Part shown: positions 6,729-12,412 of the stretch, piece by piece
Numbering within the stretch: the stretch's first letter is position 1
How the letters are laid out: every line of letters starts with the position of its first letter
Source: DATDVL01 sp035290025
Lineage (GTDB): Archaea > Nanobdellota > Nanobdellia > SCGC-AAA011-G17 > DATDVL01
Length of the DNA stretch: 28,110 nucleotides
Assembly (NCBI GenBank): GCA_035290025.1
Contig: DATDVL010000030.1
Coordinates: 1 to 28,110 of the forward strand
Direction: 5' to 3'
The notes under the pieces: model-generated
Told to the model about the DNA's origin: nothing
The model's database searches: none
What the model saw: only the letters and a program-made list of their open reading frames with translations
Position numbers and translations under genes: made by a program

Positions 6729-7142
6729 ATGCTTGATGCTACCTGTCTTTTCTGTAAAATACGCGACAAGCAACTACCTAGTCATATTATCTACGAAGAT
6801 ACACATACCTTAGCGTTTTTAACCATAGGGCCCATCAACCCTGGGCATGCTCTTATTATACCAAAAAAACACACCCAAGACTTGCATACCGCAGACACGG
6901 AAACACTACAACACCTACTGCCTGCAACACAAAAAGTCGCCGATGCTATAACTAAAGCAACCAACGCAGAAGGAATAACTATAGGCATTAACAACGGAAA
7001 AGCAGGAGGACAAGCAGTCTTCCATTTGCATGTCCATGTCATGCCGCGATTCACGAATGATGGCTATAAACACTGGGAAGGAAAAGAAGCAAGTCAAGAA
7101 GCATTGAAAGAAATAGCAGAGAAAATAAGGAAATCTTTCTAA
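6729..7142 (+). CDS. HIT family nucleotide hydrolase (HinT-like)
   Basis: A cytoplasmic purine-nucleotide phosphoramidase or dinucleoside polyphosphate hydrolase of the histidine-triad superfamily. Features: N-terminal CLFC (residues 6-9), one half of the zinc site of many HIT proteins; the core strand GHALIIPKKH (39-48); NNGKAGGQAVFHLHVHVMPR with the triad H99, H101 and H103. H101 is the expected nucleophile that forms the nucleotidyl-His intermediate. At 137 aa it has the normal length of the branch. It sits 2 nt after the small membrane protein gene and probably shares its promoter. Confidence 0.93.
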   Translation: MLDATCLFCKIRDKQLPSHIIYEDTHTLAFLTIGPINPGHALIIPKKHTQDLHTADTETLQHLLPATQKVADAITKATNAEGITIGINNGKAGGQAVFHLHVHVMPRFTNDGYKHWEGKEASQEALKEIAEKIRKSF

Positions 7143-7151
7143 ACGCAATCC

Positions 7152-7160
7152 TTTTAAAAT
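7152..7160 (+). promoter_or_regulatory. TATA box of tRNA-CAT
   Basis: TTTTAAAAT is centred 27 nt before the tRNA 5' end. Confidence 0.5.
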
Positions 7161-7182
7161 ACTTTAAACAGACTCATTTTAT

Positions 7183-7257
7183 GTCGAGGTAATTCAGCTT
7201 GGTTAGAATGCGGGTCTCATAAGCCCGATGCCGAGAGTTCAAATCTCTCCCTCGACA
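7183..7257 (+). tRNA. tRNA with anticodon CAT (elongator Met, or Ile2)
   Basis: The 75-nt cloverleaf has a fully paired acceptor GTCGAGG/CCTCGAC, D stem ATTC/GAAT, anticodon stem CGGGT/GCCCG with loop CTCATAA, T arm GAGAG-TTCAAAT-CTCTC, discriminator A. The stem lacks the three consecutive G:C pairs next to the loop that mark initiator tRNA, so elongator Met is more likely. A tRNA-Ile(CAT) needing agmatidine cannot be excluded without comparison. The 3' half is overlapped antisense by the endonuclease gene. CCA is not encoded. Confidence 0.9.
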
Positions 7258-8002
7258 TGATTATTTCAAAGTCTTTATTTAACTTTTCGTAAATAGGTCT
7301 TACTTTATGTGAATGTACCCCTTTAGTTTGATACTTATATTCTTTGTAATACGCTAATATCTTATTGAACTTTCTATTATGCTTTGGGTTTACCAATCCT
7401 ATAATCTTATTGAATAATATTGAATTTTTTATTCCGTTGATCTGAACTCTATCTTGGTTGCTTGAACCAAAACCAAAAGACTGTTTTCTTTTCGCGTGAT
7501 ATAAATGAGAGTTAATACCGCGTGAACAGATATAATCATTAATCTCTTTAATTAACCTTTTGGCAATACCATTAGCCTCAACTCTTGGATAAAATGTATT
7601 ATTATTTTTAGTAATAACCAATGAACCGTCCGTCGCAAAAAATCCTTGTATTACATACTCAACTAAACCTTTATCATAAAATACTTTCGGGATAAAAAGC
7701 TTAGTTCTCTTTTTACCTACAGGAAAACCTTGAGCATGAATAAAATCAAATAATTCCTTATCTTGAAAATTAAAATCAATTGTATTTGCATTCTTCCTAA
7801 ACTTTATTTTGCTTTCCTTATTTCTAAACTTCTTTAATAGTGGGCTTATTACTTCCTTAAAAAATGGAAGATCATCAAGAGAAGAACCAGTTATAGCAAT
7901 AATCCTCATTTTATAGCCTCGATTTAAATATTCTGATAAACAACCATCACCTAGCATTATCCCATAAAAGAGCGCGAAATCTTTGTCTAGCTTTAACAAC
8001 AT
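7217..8002 (-). CDS. LAGLIDADG family homing endonuclease
   Basis: A 261-aa single-chain LAGLIDADG protein. The first motif is FYGIMLGDG (residues 12-20), the second VIQGFFATDG (117-126); each ends in the Gly-Asp/Asp-Gly that supplies a metal-binding acidic residue (D19, D125). Basic beta-rich segments after each motif (KIKFRKNANTIDF; YPRVEANGIAKRL) fit DNA-binding saddles. The last 13 or so residues (RERFELSASGL) are the antisense of the tRNA-CAT 3' half, and the stop codon falls in its anticodon loop, so this tail is not part of the fold. ATG 8002 follows a TATA box by 26 nt. It is AT-rich relative to neighbours and lies next to, not inside, the tRNA, so it is free-standing rather than intron-encoded in this window. 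Confidence 0.88.
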   Translation of the reverse strand: MLLKLDKDFALFYGIMLGDGCLSEYLNRGYKMRIIAITGSSLDDLPFFKEVISPLLKKFRNKESKIKFRKNANTIDFNFQDKELFDFIHAQGFPVGKKRTKLFIPKVFYDKGLVEYVIQGFFATDGSLVITKNNNTFYPRVEANGIAKRLIKEINDYICSRGINSHLYHAKRKQSFGFGSSNQDRVQINGIKNSILFNKIIGLVNPKHNRKFNKILAYYKEYKYQTKGVHSHKVRPIYEKLNKDFEIIMSRERFELSASGL

Positions 8003-8011
8003 TTTTTGTTT

Positions 8012-8155
8012 ATGGGCTTGTTAGTTTATAATCTTTCTAATTGCAGTTGTCGTGTGTGTCGTGTCGACTTCTTTCAGGCTATAACCGCCGGAAATCTTCC
8101 GGATTATTACAGTAAACTATTAGAACAACAGTTACCTCTCTTTCATGATGGTTGA
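8012..8155 (+). CDS. Possible 47-aa Cys-rich ORF or gene remnant
   Basis: An uninterrupted 47-codon frame between the divergent endonuclease and AbrB genes. It reads MGLLVYNLSNCSCRVCRVDF, then a helix-like stretch ending LPLFHDG. The C-x-C-x2-C cluster (C11, C13, C16) and the H45 near the end could bind zinc, and the composition is protein-like rather than random. There is no clear promoter or ribosome site; the TATA nearby serves the opposite strand. It overlaps the AbrB start by 11 nt, which would allow coupling. It could be a real micropeptide, the tail of a gene cut by the endonuclease insertion, or chance. I do not recognise the family. Confidence 0.25.
   Translation: MGLLVYNLSNCSCRVCRVDFFQAITAGNLPDYYSKLLEQQLPLFHDG
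8024..8033 (-). promoter_or_regulatory. TATA box of the LAGLIDADG endonuclease gene
   Basis: Minus-strand GATTATAAAC is centred 26 nt upstream of ATG 8002; an independent leaderless transcript is predicted. Confidence 0.5.
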
Positions 8156-8369
8156 ATGCATTGTAAAAACTAGAAAAATGGGAAATTCCTTAGGTGTAAC
8201 CTTACCTAAAACTGTTGTTACTATACTTCATCTTAAACCAAAAGAAAAGATATATCTTATCATTCTAAAAAGTAACAACTCCTTTCGAGAGAATTTTGGC
8301 ATACTCAAAGGAAAACTGAAAAAATCAACGCAAAAAATGAAAGATGAACTAAGAAAAGAACTTTCTTAA
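8145..8369 (+). CDS. AbrB/MazE-type antitoxin, apparently orphan
   Basis: A 74-aa protein with the swapped-hairpin AbrB fold: ECIVKTRKMGNSLGVTLPKTVV, where RxxGNSxGVxLPK is the family core, followed by LHLKPKEKIYLIIL. The C-terminal tail FRENFGILKGKLKKSTQKMKDELRKELS matches the toxin-binding tail of archaeal AbrB antitoxins that pair with PIN-domain VapC toxins (the xFGxLKG...DELRKEL pattern). No PIN gene follows; the next gene is on the opposite strand and starts with no gap. It is therefore an orphan antitoxin or its toxin was lost. Either ATG 8145 or 8148 could start it. Family assignment is firm, partner loss is inferred from context. Confidence 0.8.
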   Translation: MMVECIVKTRKMGNSLGVTLPKTVVTILHLKPKEKIYLIILKSNNSFRENFGILKGKLKKSTQKMKDELRKELS

Positions 8370-9086
8370 TCACTCAATCTTAGCCATGATCTCTTCAGCA
8401 CAACTTGACTCTGGCAAGGAAACAAAATCAGCGCCCGCCTTATGCAACTTCTTAACATATTCCTTCTTATCAGCACGAGAATAAATCTTGATATCAGGAT
8501 TCAACTCTTTCGCTGACAACGTTACTAAAATATTCTTCTCTGTTTCTGGAAGCACAGAAATCAAGACTTTTGCACGCTTAATACCTGCCTCTAGCAAGAC
8601 ATTCTCATCTAAGGCATCACCTGAAACGATTAGACAACCTTTCTTAGTCAATGCACTATCAACATTGGTCTGACGCTCAATAATAACAAACTTCTTCTTG
8701 CTTTTAATCAACAACTCAGCAACATGTTCACCTACACGACCACCACCACACACAATATAATGATCCTTCAAATTCTTAATTTTATCCATCATCCTCACCC
8801 CTGAAAAATATTTTGAAAACTGGCCTTGAATCATCAAATCAAATGATGTCCACAAGGCAACCCAAACAATAACCACACCAAAAATATGCAATAATACCTG
8901 GATAACACGAACAATACCGTGCCCTCGTTCTTCAGTATACGTTAACGTGTCGAATGTGAGTACTAAACCATCAACAAAACTAACTTTATACGCCAAAGCA
9001 TACCCTACGGTCCCCAAAACGAAAACACTCAAAAACATGACAGCAAGTATCTTTACTTCTCGACTCACATAAAAACCCTTGTCCAT
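8370..9086 (-). CDS. Two-TM RCK-domain (TrkA-N) protein lacking a K+ selectivity filter
   Basis: Residues 11-33 and 58-82 form two membrane helices; 108-238 is an RCK/TrkA-N Rossmann domain (HYIVCGGGRVGEHVAELL, acidic E137 ending the second strand, SGDALDENVLLEAGI, VLPETEKNILVTL). This is the architecture of MthK-type channels, but the pore loop reads TFDTLTYTEERGHG (residues 44-57) where the TVGYGD filter should be, so K+ selectivity is unlikely. GGTGAT lies just before ATG 9086 and a TATA box sits about 40 nt before it, which decides this start (238 aa) over longer readings that run into the upstream gene. The upstream gene is a CaCA cation exchanger. It may be a nucleotide-gated channel of other selectivity or a sensor. 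Confidence 0.85.
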   Translation of the reverse strand: MDKGFYVSREVKILAVMFLSVFVLGTVGYALAYKVSFVDGLVLTFDTLTYTEERGHGIVRVIQVLLHIFGVVIVWVALWTSFDLMIQGQFSKYFSGVRMMDKIKNLKDHYIVCGGGRVGEHVAELLIKSKKKFVIIERQTNVDSALTKKGCLIVSGDALDENVLLEAGIKRAKVLISVLPETEKNILVTLSAKELNPDIKIYSRADKKEYVKKLHKAGADFVSLPESSCAEEIMAKIE

Positions 9087-9122
9087 AATCACCTCTTGTT
9101 GTGTCATTTCTACTAAAAACTG

Positions 9123-9130
9123 TTTAAATA
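9123..9130 (-). promoter_or_regulatory. TATA box of the RCK protein gene
   Basis: Minus-strand TATTTAAA lies about 40 nt before ATG 9086, leaving a roughly 14-nt leader that carries an AGGTGAT ribosome-binding site. It falls near the end of the upstream exchanger gene. Confidence 0.5.
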
Positions 9131-9133
9131 CTT

Positions 9134-10066
9134 TTAGATTAGGTGACTTATTGTTACTGTCACAACCAAATACATGATATATATTCCTAATAACCACCAC
9201 GCATGCTTCTTCGTAAGCACATGATGACCACGCTCAATAATTGTGATAAGAATAAACATACCTAGCACCATAAAAAAACCCACACTAGTAACGATGACCA
9301 AACTTACCTGAATAGGAGCAATCAAAGCAACAACACCAAGAACAAATGTTGCATCAATAATAACATTCCCTAAAACATCACCTAAAGCCAAGTCACCTAA
9401 ACCCTTCTTTAATGCCTTAATACCAAAGGTTAATTCTGGCAACGTCGTACCTAAAGCAATAAGCACCAAACCAATAAATATTTTACGAATACCCCAATCC
9501 AAAGCAAGCAATTCCGCATACTTAACAATCATATTCGCACTAAAAAAAAGAACAATAACACTGATGGTAAACAATATTACATCCCATAACAAACGCTTCC
9601 TAATACCCTGCTCTACCTTCCTAAAATGATAGGACTGCGTGATCATATGATAAAAGAAAACAATACACAACAAGACAAGAACAGCACCATCAAGCCTTGA
9701 CAACATACCATCCAGTGCCAGCAAGATAGGAACAGCAGCTAACACCAAATAAAAAAAATCATAACGCAAAGCCTTCGTACCCACACGAATCGTACCACCA
9801 AACAGTACCATCAAGGCAATAACCACTGTAAGATCAGCAACATTACTACCAATCAACGTACCAAAAGCAAGCGTCGGAAAACCCTTCACCGCAGCAACCA
9901 CGGAAACGAAAAATTCTGGAAATGTACTAATAATACCTACCACAATAAAACTAATAATAAACTCTGACATACGCATAACACGACCAACATTACTAATAGA
10001 ACGAACAGCATACTCAGCAGCCTTCACCAACAAGAAACAACCAACTATCAACCACACAATATGCAT
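9134..10066 (-). CDS. CaCA-family Na+/Ca2+ exchanger-like protein
   Basis: A 310-aa integral membrane antiporter with ten or so hydrophobic helices and the two inverted alpha-repeats of the Ca2+:cation antiporter superfamily: repeat 1 STFPEFFVSVVAA...GTLIGSNVADLTVV and repeat 2 GTTLPELTFGIKALKKGLGDLALGDVLGNVIIDA. The Glu residues in the PEF/PEL motifs are the expected cation ligands, and GSN/GN glycines line the passage. Related to bacterial YrbG and archaeal exchangers. The ATG at 10066 is preceded directly by GGTGAT within a 19-nt leader, so it is preferred over the ATG three codons upstream. Repeat 1 has STF in place of the usual GTS. It probably exchanges Ca2+ for Na+ or H+ across the cell membrane. 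Confidence 0.9.
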   Translation of the reverse strand: MHIVWLIVGCFLLVKAAEYAVRSISNVGRVMRMSEFIISFIVVGIISTFPEFFVSVVAAVKGFPTLAFGTLIGSNVADLTVVIALMVLFGGTIRVGTKALRYDFFYLVLAAVPILLALDGMLSRLDGAVLVLLCIVFFYHMITQSYHFRKVEQGIRKRLLWDVILFTISVIVLFFSANMIVKYAELLALDWGIRKIFIGLVLIALGTTLPELTFGIKALKKGLGDLALGDVLGNVIIDATFVLGVVALIAPIQVSLVIVTSVGFFMVLGMFILITIIERGHHVLTKKHAWWLLGIYIMYLVVTVTISHLI

Positions 10067-10106
10067 TATCACCATCTTTTACCATGAAAAAAGAAAACAA
10101 AGAACC

Positions 10107-10114
10107 ATTTAAAA
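10107..10114 (-). promoter_or_regulatory. TATA box of the CaCA exchanger gene
   Basis: Minus-strand TTTTAAAT lies 45 nt before ATG 10066, just downstream of the alba stop. The short leader holds GGTGAT. Confidence 0.45.
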
Positions 10115-10118
10115 CTTC

Positions 10119-10439
10119 TTATTGGCTCTTCTTACCAAGAAACACTTCAATCGTAGAGACACGCACCAAACGATTTTCATTATTGGTGAACTCCTCACTA
10201 TTAATACGAATATTCTTCACTTCAATCTGACCTTCTAAGAAACGTTTACAAGTAACCTCGGCAATATCAACAGCCCTGCTAATAAACTTCCCTCTAGCCT
10301 TGACACACACCTCCGTAGCACCCTGCGTGGTGAACTGCATAACGACTCCTGTTACATAATTCATAAATGGACGAGAGCCGACAAAAATGGTGTTTGAATC
10401 TTCTCTTCTTTCGTTTTCGTATTCCGTACCTTCAGACAT
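10119..10439 (-). CDS. albA: DNA/RNA-binding protein Alba
   Basis: Abundant archaeal chromatin and RNA-binding protein of the Sac10b family. The core NTIFVGSRPFMNYVTGVVMQFTTQG, then KARGKFISRAVDIAEV and RLVRVSTIEVFLGK, covers all Alba secondary-structure elements. The canonical KK pair before the PVMNYV motif (K16/K17 in Sulfolobus, the acetylation site) reads Ser-Arg here, leaving one basic side chain. Two upstream in-frame ATGs exist, but GGAGGT lies 7 nt before ATG 10439, giving a 106-aa protein with an acidic N-terminal tail (SEGTEYENERRED) not usual in crenarchaeal Alba. A TATA box about 73 nt upstream implies a leader of nearly 50 nt, longer than for most genes here. Confidence 0.95.
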   Translation of the reverse strand: MSEGTEYENERREDSNTIFVGSRPFMNYVTGVVMQFTTQGATEVCVKARGKFISRAVDIAEVTCKRFLEGQIEVKNIRINSEEFTNNENRLVRVSTIEVFLGKKSQ

Positions 10440-10507
10440 AGTTGTAACCTCCGTCATAACTTGTTGTTGCAAGGGAAAAAACCTGCAATTAGTCTGTAGT
10501 CAAGGAT

Positions 10508-10517
10508 ACTTATAAAG
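10508..10517 (-). promoter_or_regulatory. TATA box of alba
   Basis: Minus-strand CTTTATAAGT is about 73 nt before the alba start, giving a leader of about 47 nt that ends in a GGAGGT ribosome site. Confidence 0.55.
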
Positions 10518-10526
10518 AATACGGTC

Positions 10527-10886
10527 CTATAAATCTTCAGGACTCTTCACACCGGGAATCACCAAATGGACACTAATACCTACCTTCATCAAAGCAGCCA
10601 TCAATGCCATATGTTCTTTACCTGCACCAGAAACAAAGTTCACTGCTACCTCTAAATCTTTCACCTTATCCTTCAATGACTTAGCAAAAGACTCTGTTAA
10701 ACCCTTAATATCCTGCTCAAAATCAAACACTAACACTTGCGCCGTCTTTGGCAACGAAGAAAAATTCTCCTTACCAAAACTATTCGTCAAAACAAAAATC
10801 TTATTCCAAGGGCCCTGATTCATCAAATTAGCAACCTCTTTCCACGTACCCTTACCCGTACTTACACAAACAATAAGATTGGTCAT
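10527..10886 (-). CDS. Small Rossmann-like protein resembling a CARF domain
   Basis: Not assigned to a named family. The 119 residues read as a single alpha/beta domain: strand 1 NLIVCVST followed by GKGTWKEVANLM, strand 2 KIFVLTNSFG, strand 3 AQVLVFDFEQD, a helix, then EVAVNFVSGAGKEHMALMAALMKVGISVHLVIPG. The last segment has the strand, SGxGK-helix, strand pattern seen in CARF-type ligand-binding domains of CRISPR-associated regulators (where it is typically TGGTK...). No effector or HTH domain is attached and no CRISPR genes are nearby, so this is a minimal stand-alone domain and the resemblance is inference. A TATA box 26 nt upstream fits a leaderless start at 10886. Confidence 0.65.
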   Translation of the reverse strand: MTNLIVCVSTGKGTWKEVANLMNQGPWNKIFVLTNSFGKENFSSLPKTAQVLVFDFEQDIKGLTESFAKSLKDKVKDLEVAVNFVSGAGKEHMALMAALMKVGISVHLVIPGVKSPEDL

Positions 10887-10907
10887 GTATTTTCCAGACC
10901 ATCAAGG

Positions 10908-10916
10908 ATATATAAG
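10908..10916 (-). promoter_or_regulatory. TATA box of the CARF-like gene
   Basis: Minus-strand CTTATATAT is centred 26 nt upstream of ATG 10886; leaderless mRNA predicted. Confidence 0.55.
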
Positions 10917-10917
10917 A

Positions 10918-11541
10918 TTAACCACCCCGTTTTTTCTTCTTCAAAAAGATATCATGCAAATGCTTTTTCCGACGAATTTTATCAGCCAGCAAAACACTCT
11001 TAGCCTGTTCACTTGGCCTAATAACATACCTAACAAGCTTTTCTACACCCATCAACACGAATAATACAAGAATAGCAGCACTAACCGTTACGCTATCAAT
11101 AATTACTGCAGACTGTACTAACACCACAATTATAATGCTTAAACCACTCATGAATATAGGTGAACAAATAATCTTTGCCAGACGTAAAGGTAACCCGTGC
11201 ACCAAATCTGTTGCTATAAGAAAGACACCTAAAATCACAAAACCTGCAGCAAACAATGCTTTATCGAAGCCTACTGTTCCTATAACCCATAAAGAATTAC
11301 CATACTGCTCCATTAACGAATGGAACAAGGAAGCGGTAACGAACGTTAGAATAACAGCATTAGCGAACAGATCATTCCAAGCAGGAGATTCATCACGATT
11401 ACGACCAAAATAAACCTGAATCATGACTGCTGAGACCACCAATGGCAAAACAGTCCAAAAAACACTTTCGTCACGCCATAACATGACTAATAATTCTTTT
11501 ACTTGCGGAAAGATCACCTCTTCCAAATATGCCCCTAACAT
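10918..11541 (-). CDS. Polytopic membrane protein of unknown function
   Basis: Not recognised. The 207-aa product has about five hydrophobic helices: roughly 27-45 (VFWTVLPLVVSAVMIQVYF), 59-76, 87-108, 128-147 and 149-165. A cytoplasmic C-terminal tail rich in Arg and Lys (KIRRKKHLHDIF...KKKKRGG) follows. The basic tail suggests interaction with nucleic acid, ribosome or acidic lipid, which is inference. A TATA box centred 26 nt before ATG 11541 supports the start and a leaderless transcript. The gene is divergent from the lipoprotein gene at 11627, and its 3' end touches the promoter of the CARF-like gene. Confidence 0.75.
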   Translation of the reverse strand: MLGAYLEEVIFPQVKELLVMLWRDESVFWTVLPLVVSAVMIQVYFGRNRDESPAWNDLFANAVILTFVTASLFHSLMEQYGNSLWVIGTVGFDKALFAAGFVILGVFLIATDLVHGLPLRLAKIICSPIFMSGLSIIIVVLVQSAVIIDSVTVSAAILVLFVLMGVEKLVRYVIRPSEQAKSVLLADKIRRKKHLHDIFLKKKKRGG

Positions 11542-11563
11542 GTTTATTACCCCCCATACTCCC

Positions 11564-11573
11564 TTTAAAATAT
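11564..11573 (-). promoter_or_regulatory. TATA box of the 10918-11541 membrane protein gene
   Basis: Minus-strand ATATTTTAAA is centred about 27 nt upstream of ATG 11541. Confidence 0.5.
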
Positions 11574-11595
11574 TTCCGGAATTTTAAGAGGTAGA

Positions 11596-11604
11596 CTTAA
11601 AAAC
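11596..11604 (+). promoter_or_regulatory. TATA box of the coiled-coil lipoprotein gene
   Basis: CTTAAAAAC is centred 27 nt before ATG 11627; leaderless start predicted. Confidence 0.5.
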
Positions 11605-11626
11605 AGACCATCTTTTACCACCCCCT

Positions 11627-12412
11627 ATGCGTTGGCTTACCCTCCTTTTCATGATACTTTTCTTAGCAGGATGTGTAGAACAAGCACAAAACCAGGACGT
11701 AGAAAAACTCCAGCAAGAACTAAATACCCTCCAAGAACGCATAGATAGCTTAGAAGAACAACTCAGCACACCTACCGTAGTAGCTGCGAAAGAAGAACCT
11801 GTCATTGCAGAAAAAAGTACTTGTAATGATGACTACGAAAAGGTCTTCAACGATTTCAAACACGTACGAGAACAACTACGAACAGCACAAAACAAATACC
11901 TTGATGAAAATAAAGTTTATGAAGAGAAAAGACTTGAGATTGACAGAAAAGAAGAAGACTTAGCAATAGCAAAAAGCGAAAACAATGAGAGTATTAGCGA
12001 CATTGAAGATGATCTAGAAACACTACAAGACGAACTTGATGAACAAGAACGAGACGTTAGCAATACAGAAGACGACCAATCAAGCCTTGAAAACTTGTTC
12101 GAACAACTCAAAGCAGAATTTGTGATACTCCAAGAAGGCTGCAACGAAGATTATGACTTTGAAGACACTACCTGCGAAGAAGATAGGACCTCAGCAGAAA
12201 ACAAGATTGAAGACCTTGACCGTGACATCGAAAATAAAGACAACGACATTGAAGACAAAGAAAAAGACATTGAAGACGAAACCAGTGCTAGCAAGAAAAA
12301 AGACTTAGAAGAAGAAAAAAGAGACTTGATCTATGACCAAGACAAGATGAACATTGCCAAAGATCTTGAAGAAGAACGATTAAACTTGATAGACTACCGA
12401 TGCCGACGCTAA
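11627..12412 (+). CDS. Acidic coiled-coil lipoprotein
   Basis: A secreted, probably lipid-anchored protein. The N-terminus MRWLTLLFMILFLAGC is a signal peptide with a lipobox (LAGC, C16). The rest is almost wholly helical and charged: a first coiled coil (KLQQELNTLQERIDSLEEQL), a Pro/Val-rich hinge, then long Glu/Asp/Lys heptads from about residue 70 to the end. The last third contains short internal repeats of the form DIExKDxDIEDKEKDIEDE. Four Cys (in TCNDD, GCNED, TCEED and YRC) could form disulfides outside the cell. Function is unknown; it may be a surface spacer or adaptor. Its stop overlaps the convergent HtrA stop by 4 nt. Confidence 0.85.
   Translation: MRWLTLLFMILFLAGCVEQAQNQDVEKLQQELNTLQERIDSLEEQLSTPTVVAAKEEPVIAEKSTCNDDYEKVFNDFKHVREQLRTAQNKYLDENKVYEEKRLEIDRKEEDLAIAKSENNESISDIEDDLETLQDELDEQERDVSNTEDDQSSLENLFEQLKAEFVILQEGCNEDYDFEDTTCEEDRTSAENKIEDLDRDIENKDNDIEDKEKDIEDETSASKKKDLEEEKRDLIYDQDKMNIAKDLEEERLNLIDYRCRR

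Noticed and set aside
7217..7257. C-terminal RERFELSASGL peptide of the endonuclease as a conserved protein motif
   Set aside because: It is the reverse complement of the tRNA T arm, variable region and anticodon stem; such peptides arise whenever a frame runs antisense through a tRNA.
8088..8102. CCGGAA-ATC-TTCCGG hairpin as a terminator or operator
   Set aside because: It is an isolated 6-bp stem with no T tract or promoter alignment, so no role can be supported.
8003..8144. A tRNA or tRNA fragment, or a repeat of the tRNA 3' end marking an integrated element
   Set aside because: No cloverleaf could be drawn on either strand, and no copy of the tRNA-CAT 3' end was found here, so no att-type duplication is claimed.
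8998..9012. GTVGYALAY in the RCK protein as a K+ selectivity filter
   Set aside because: It lies within the first TM helix (residues 25-33), not in the pore loop between helices, and lacks the GYG-Asp continuation.
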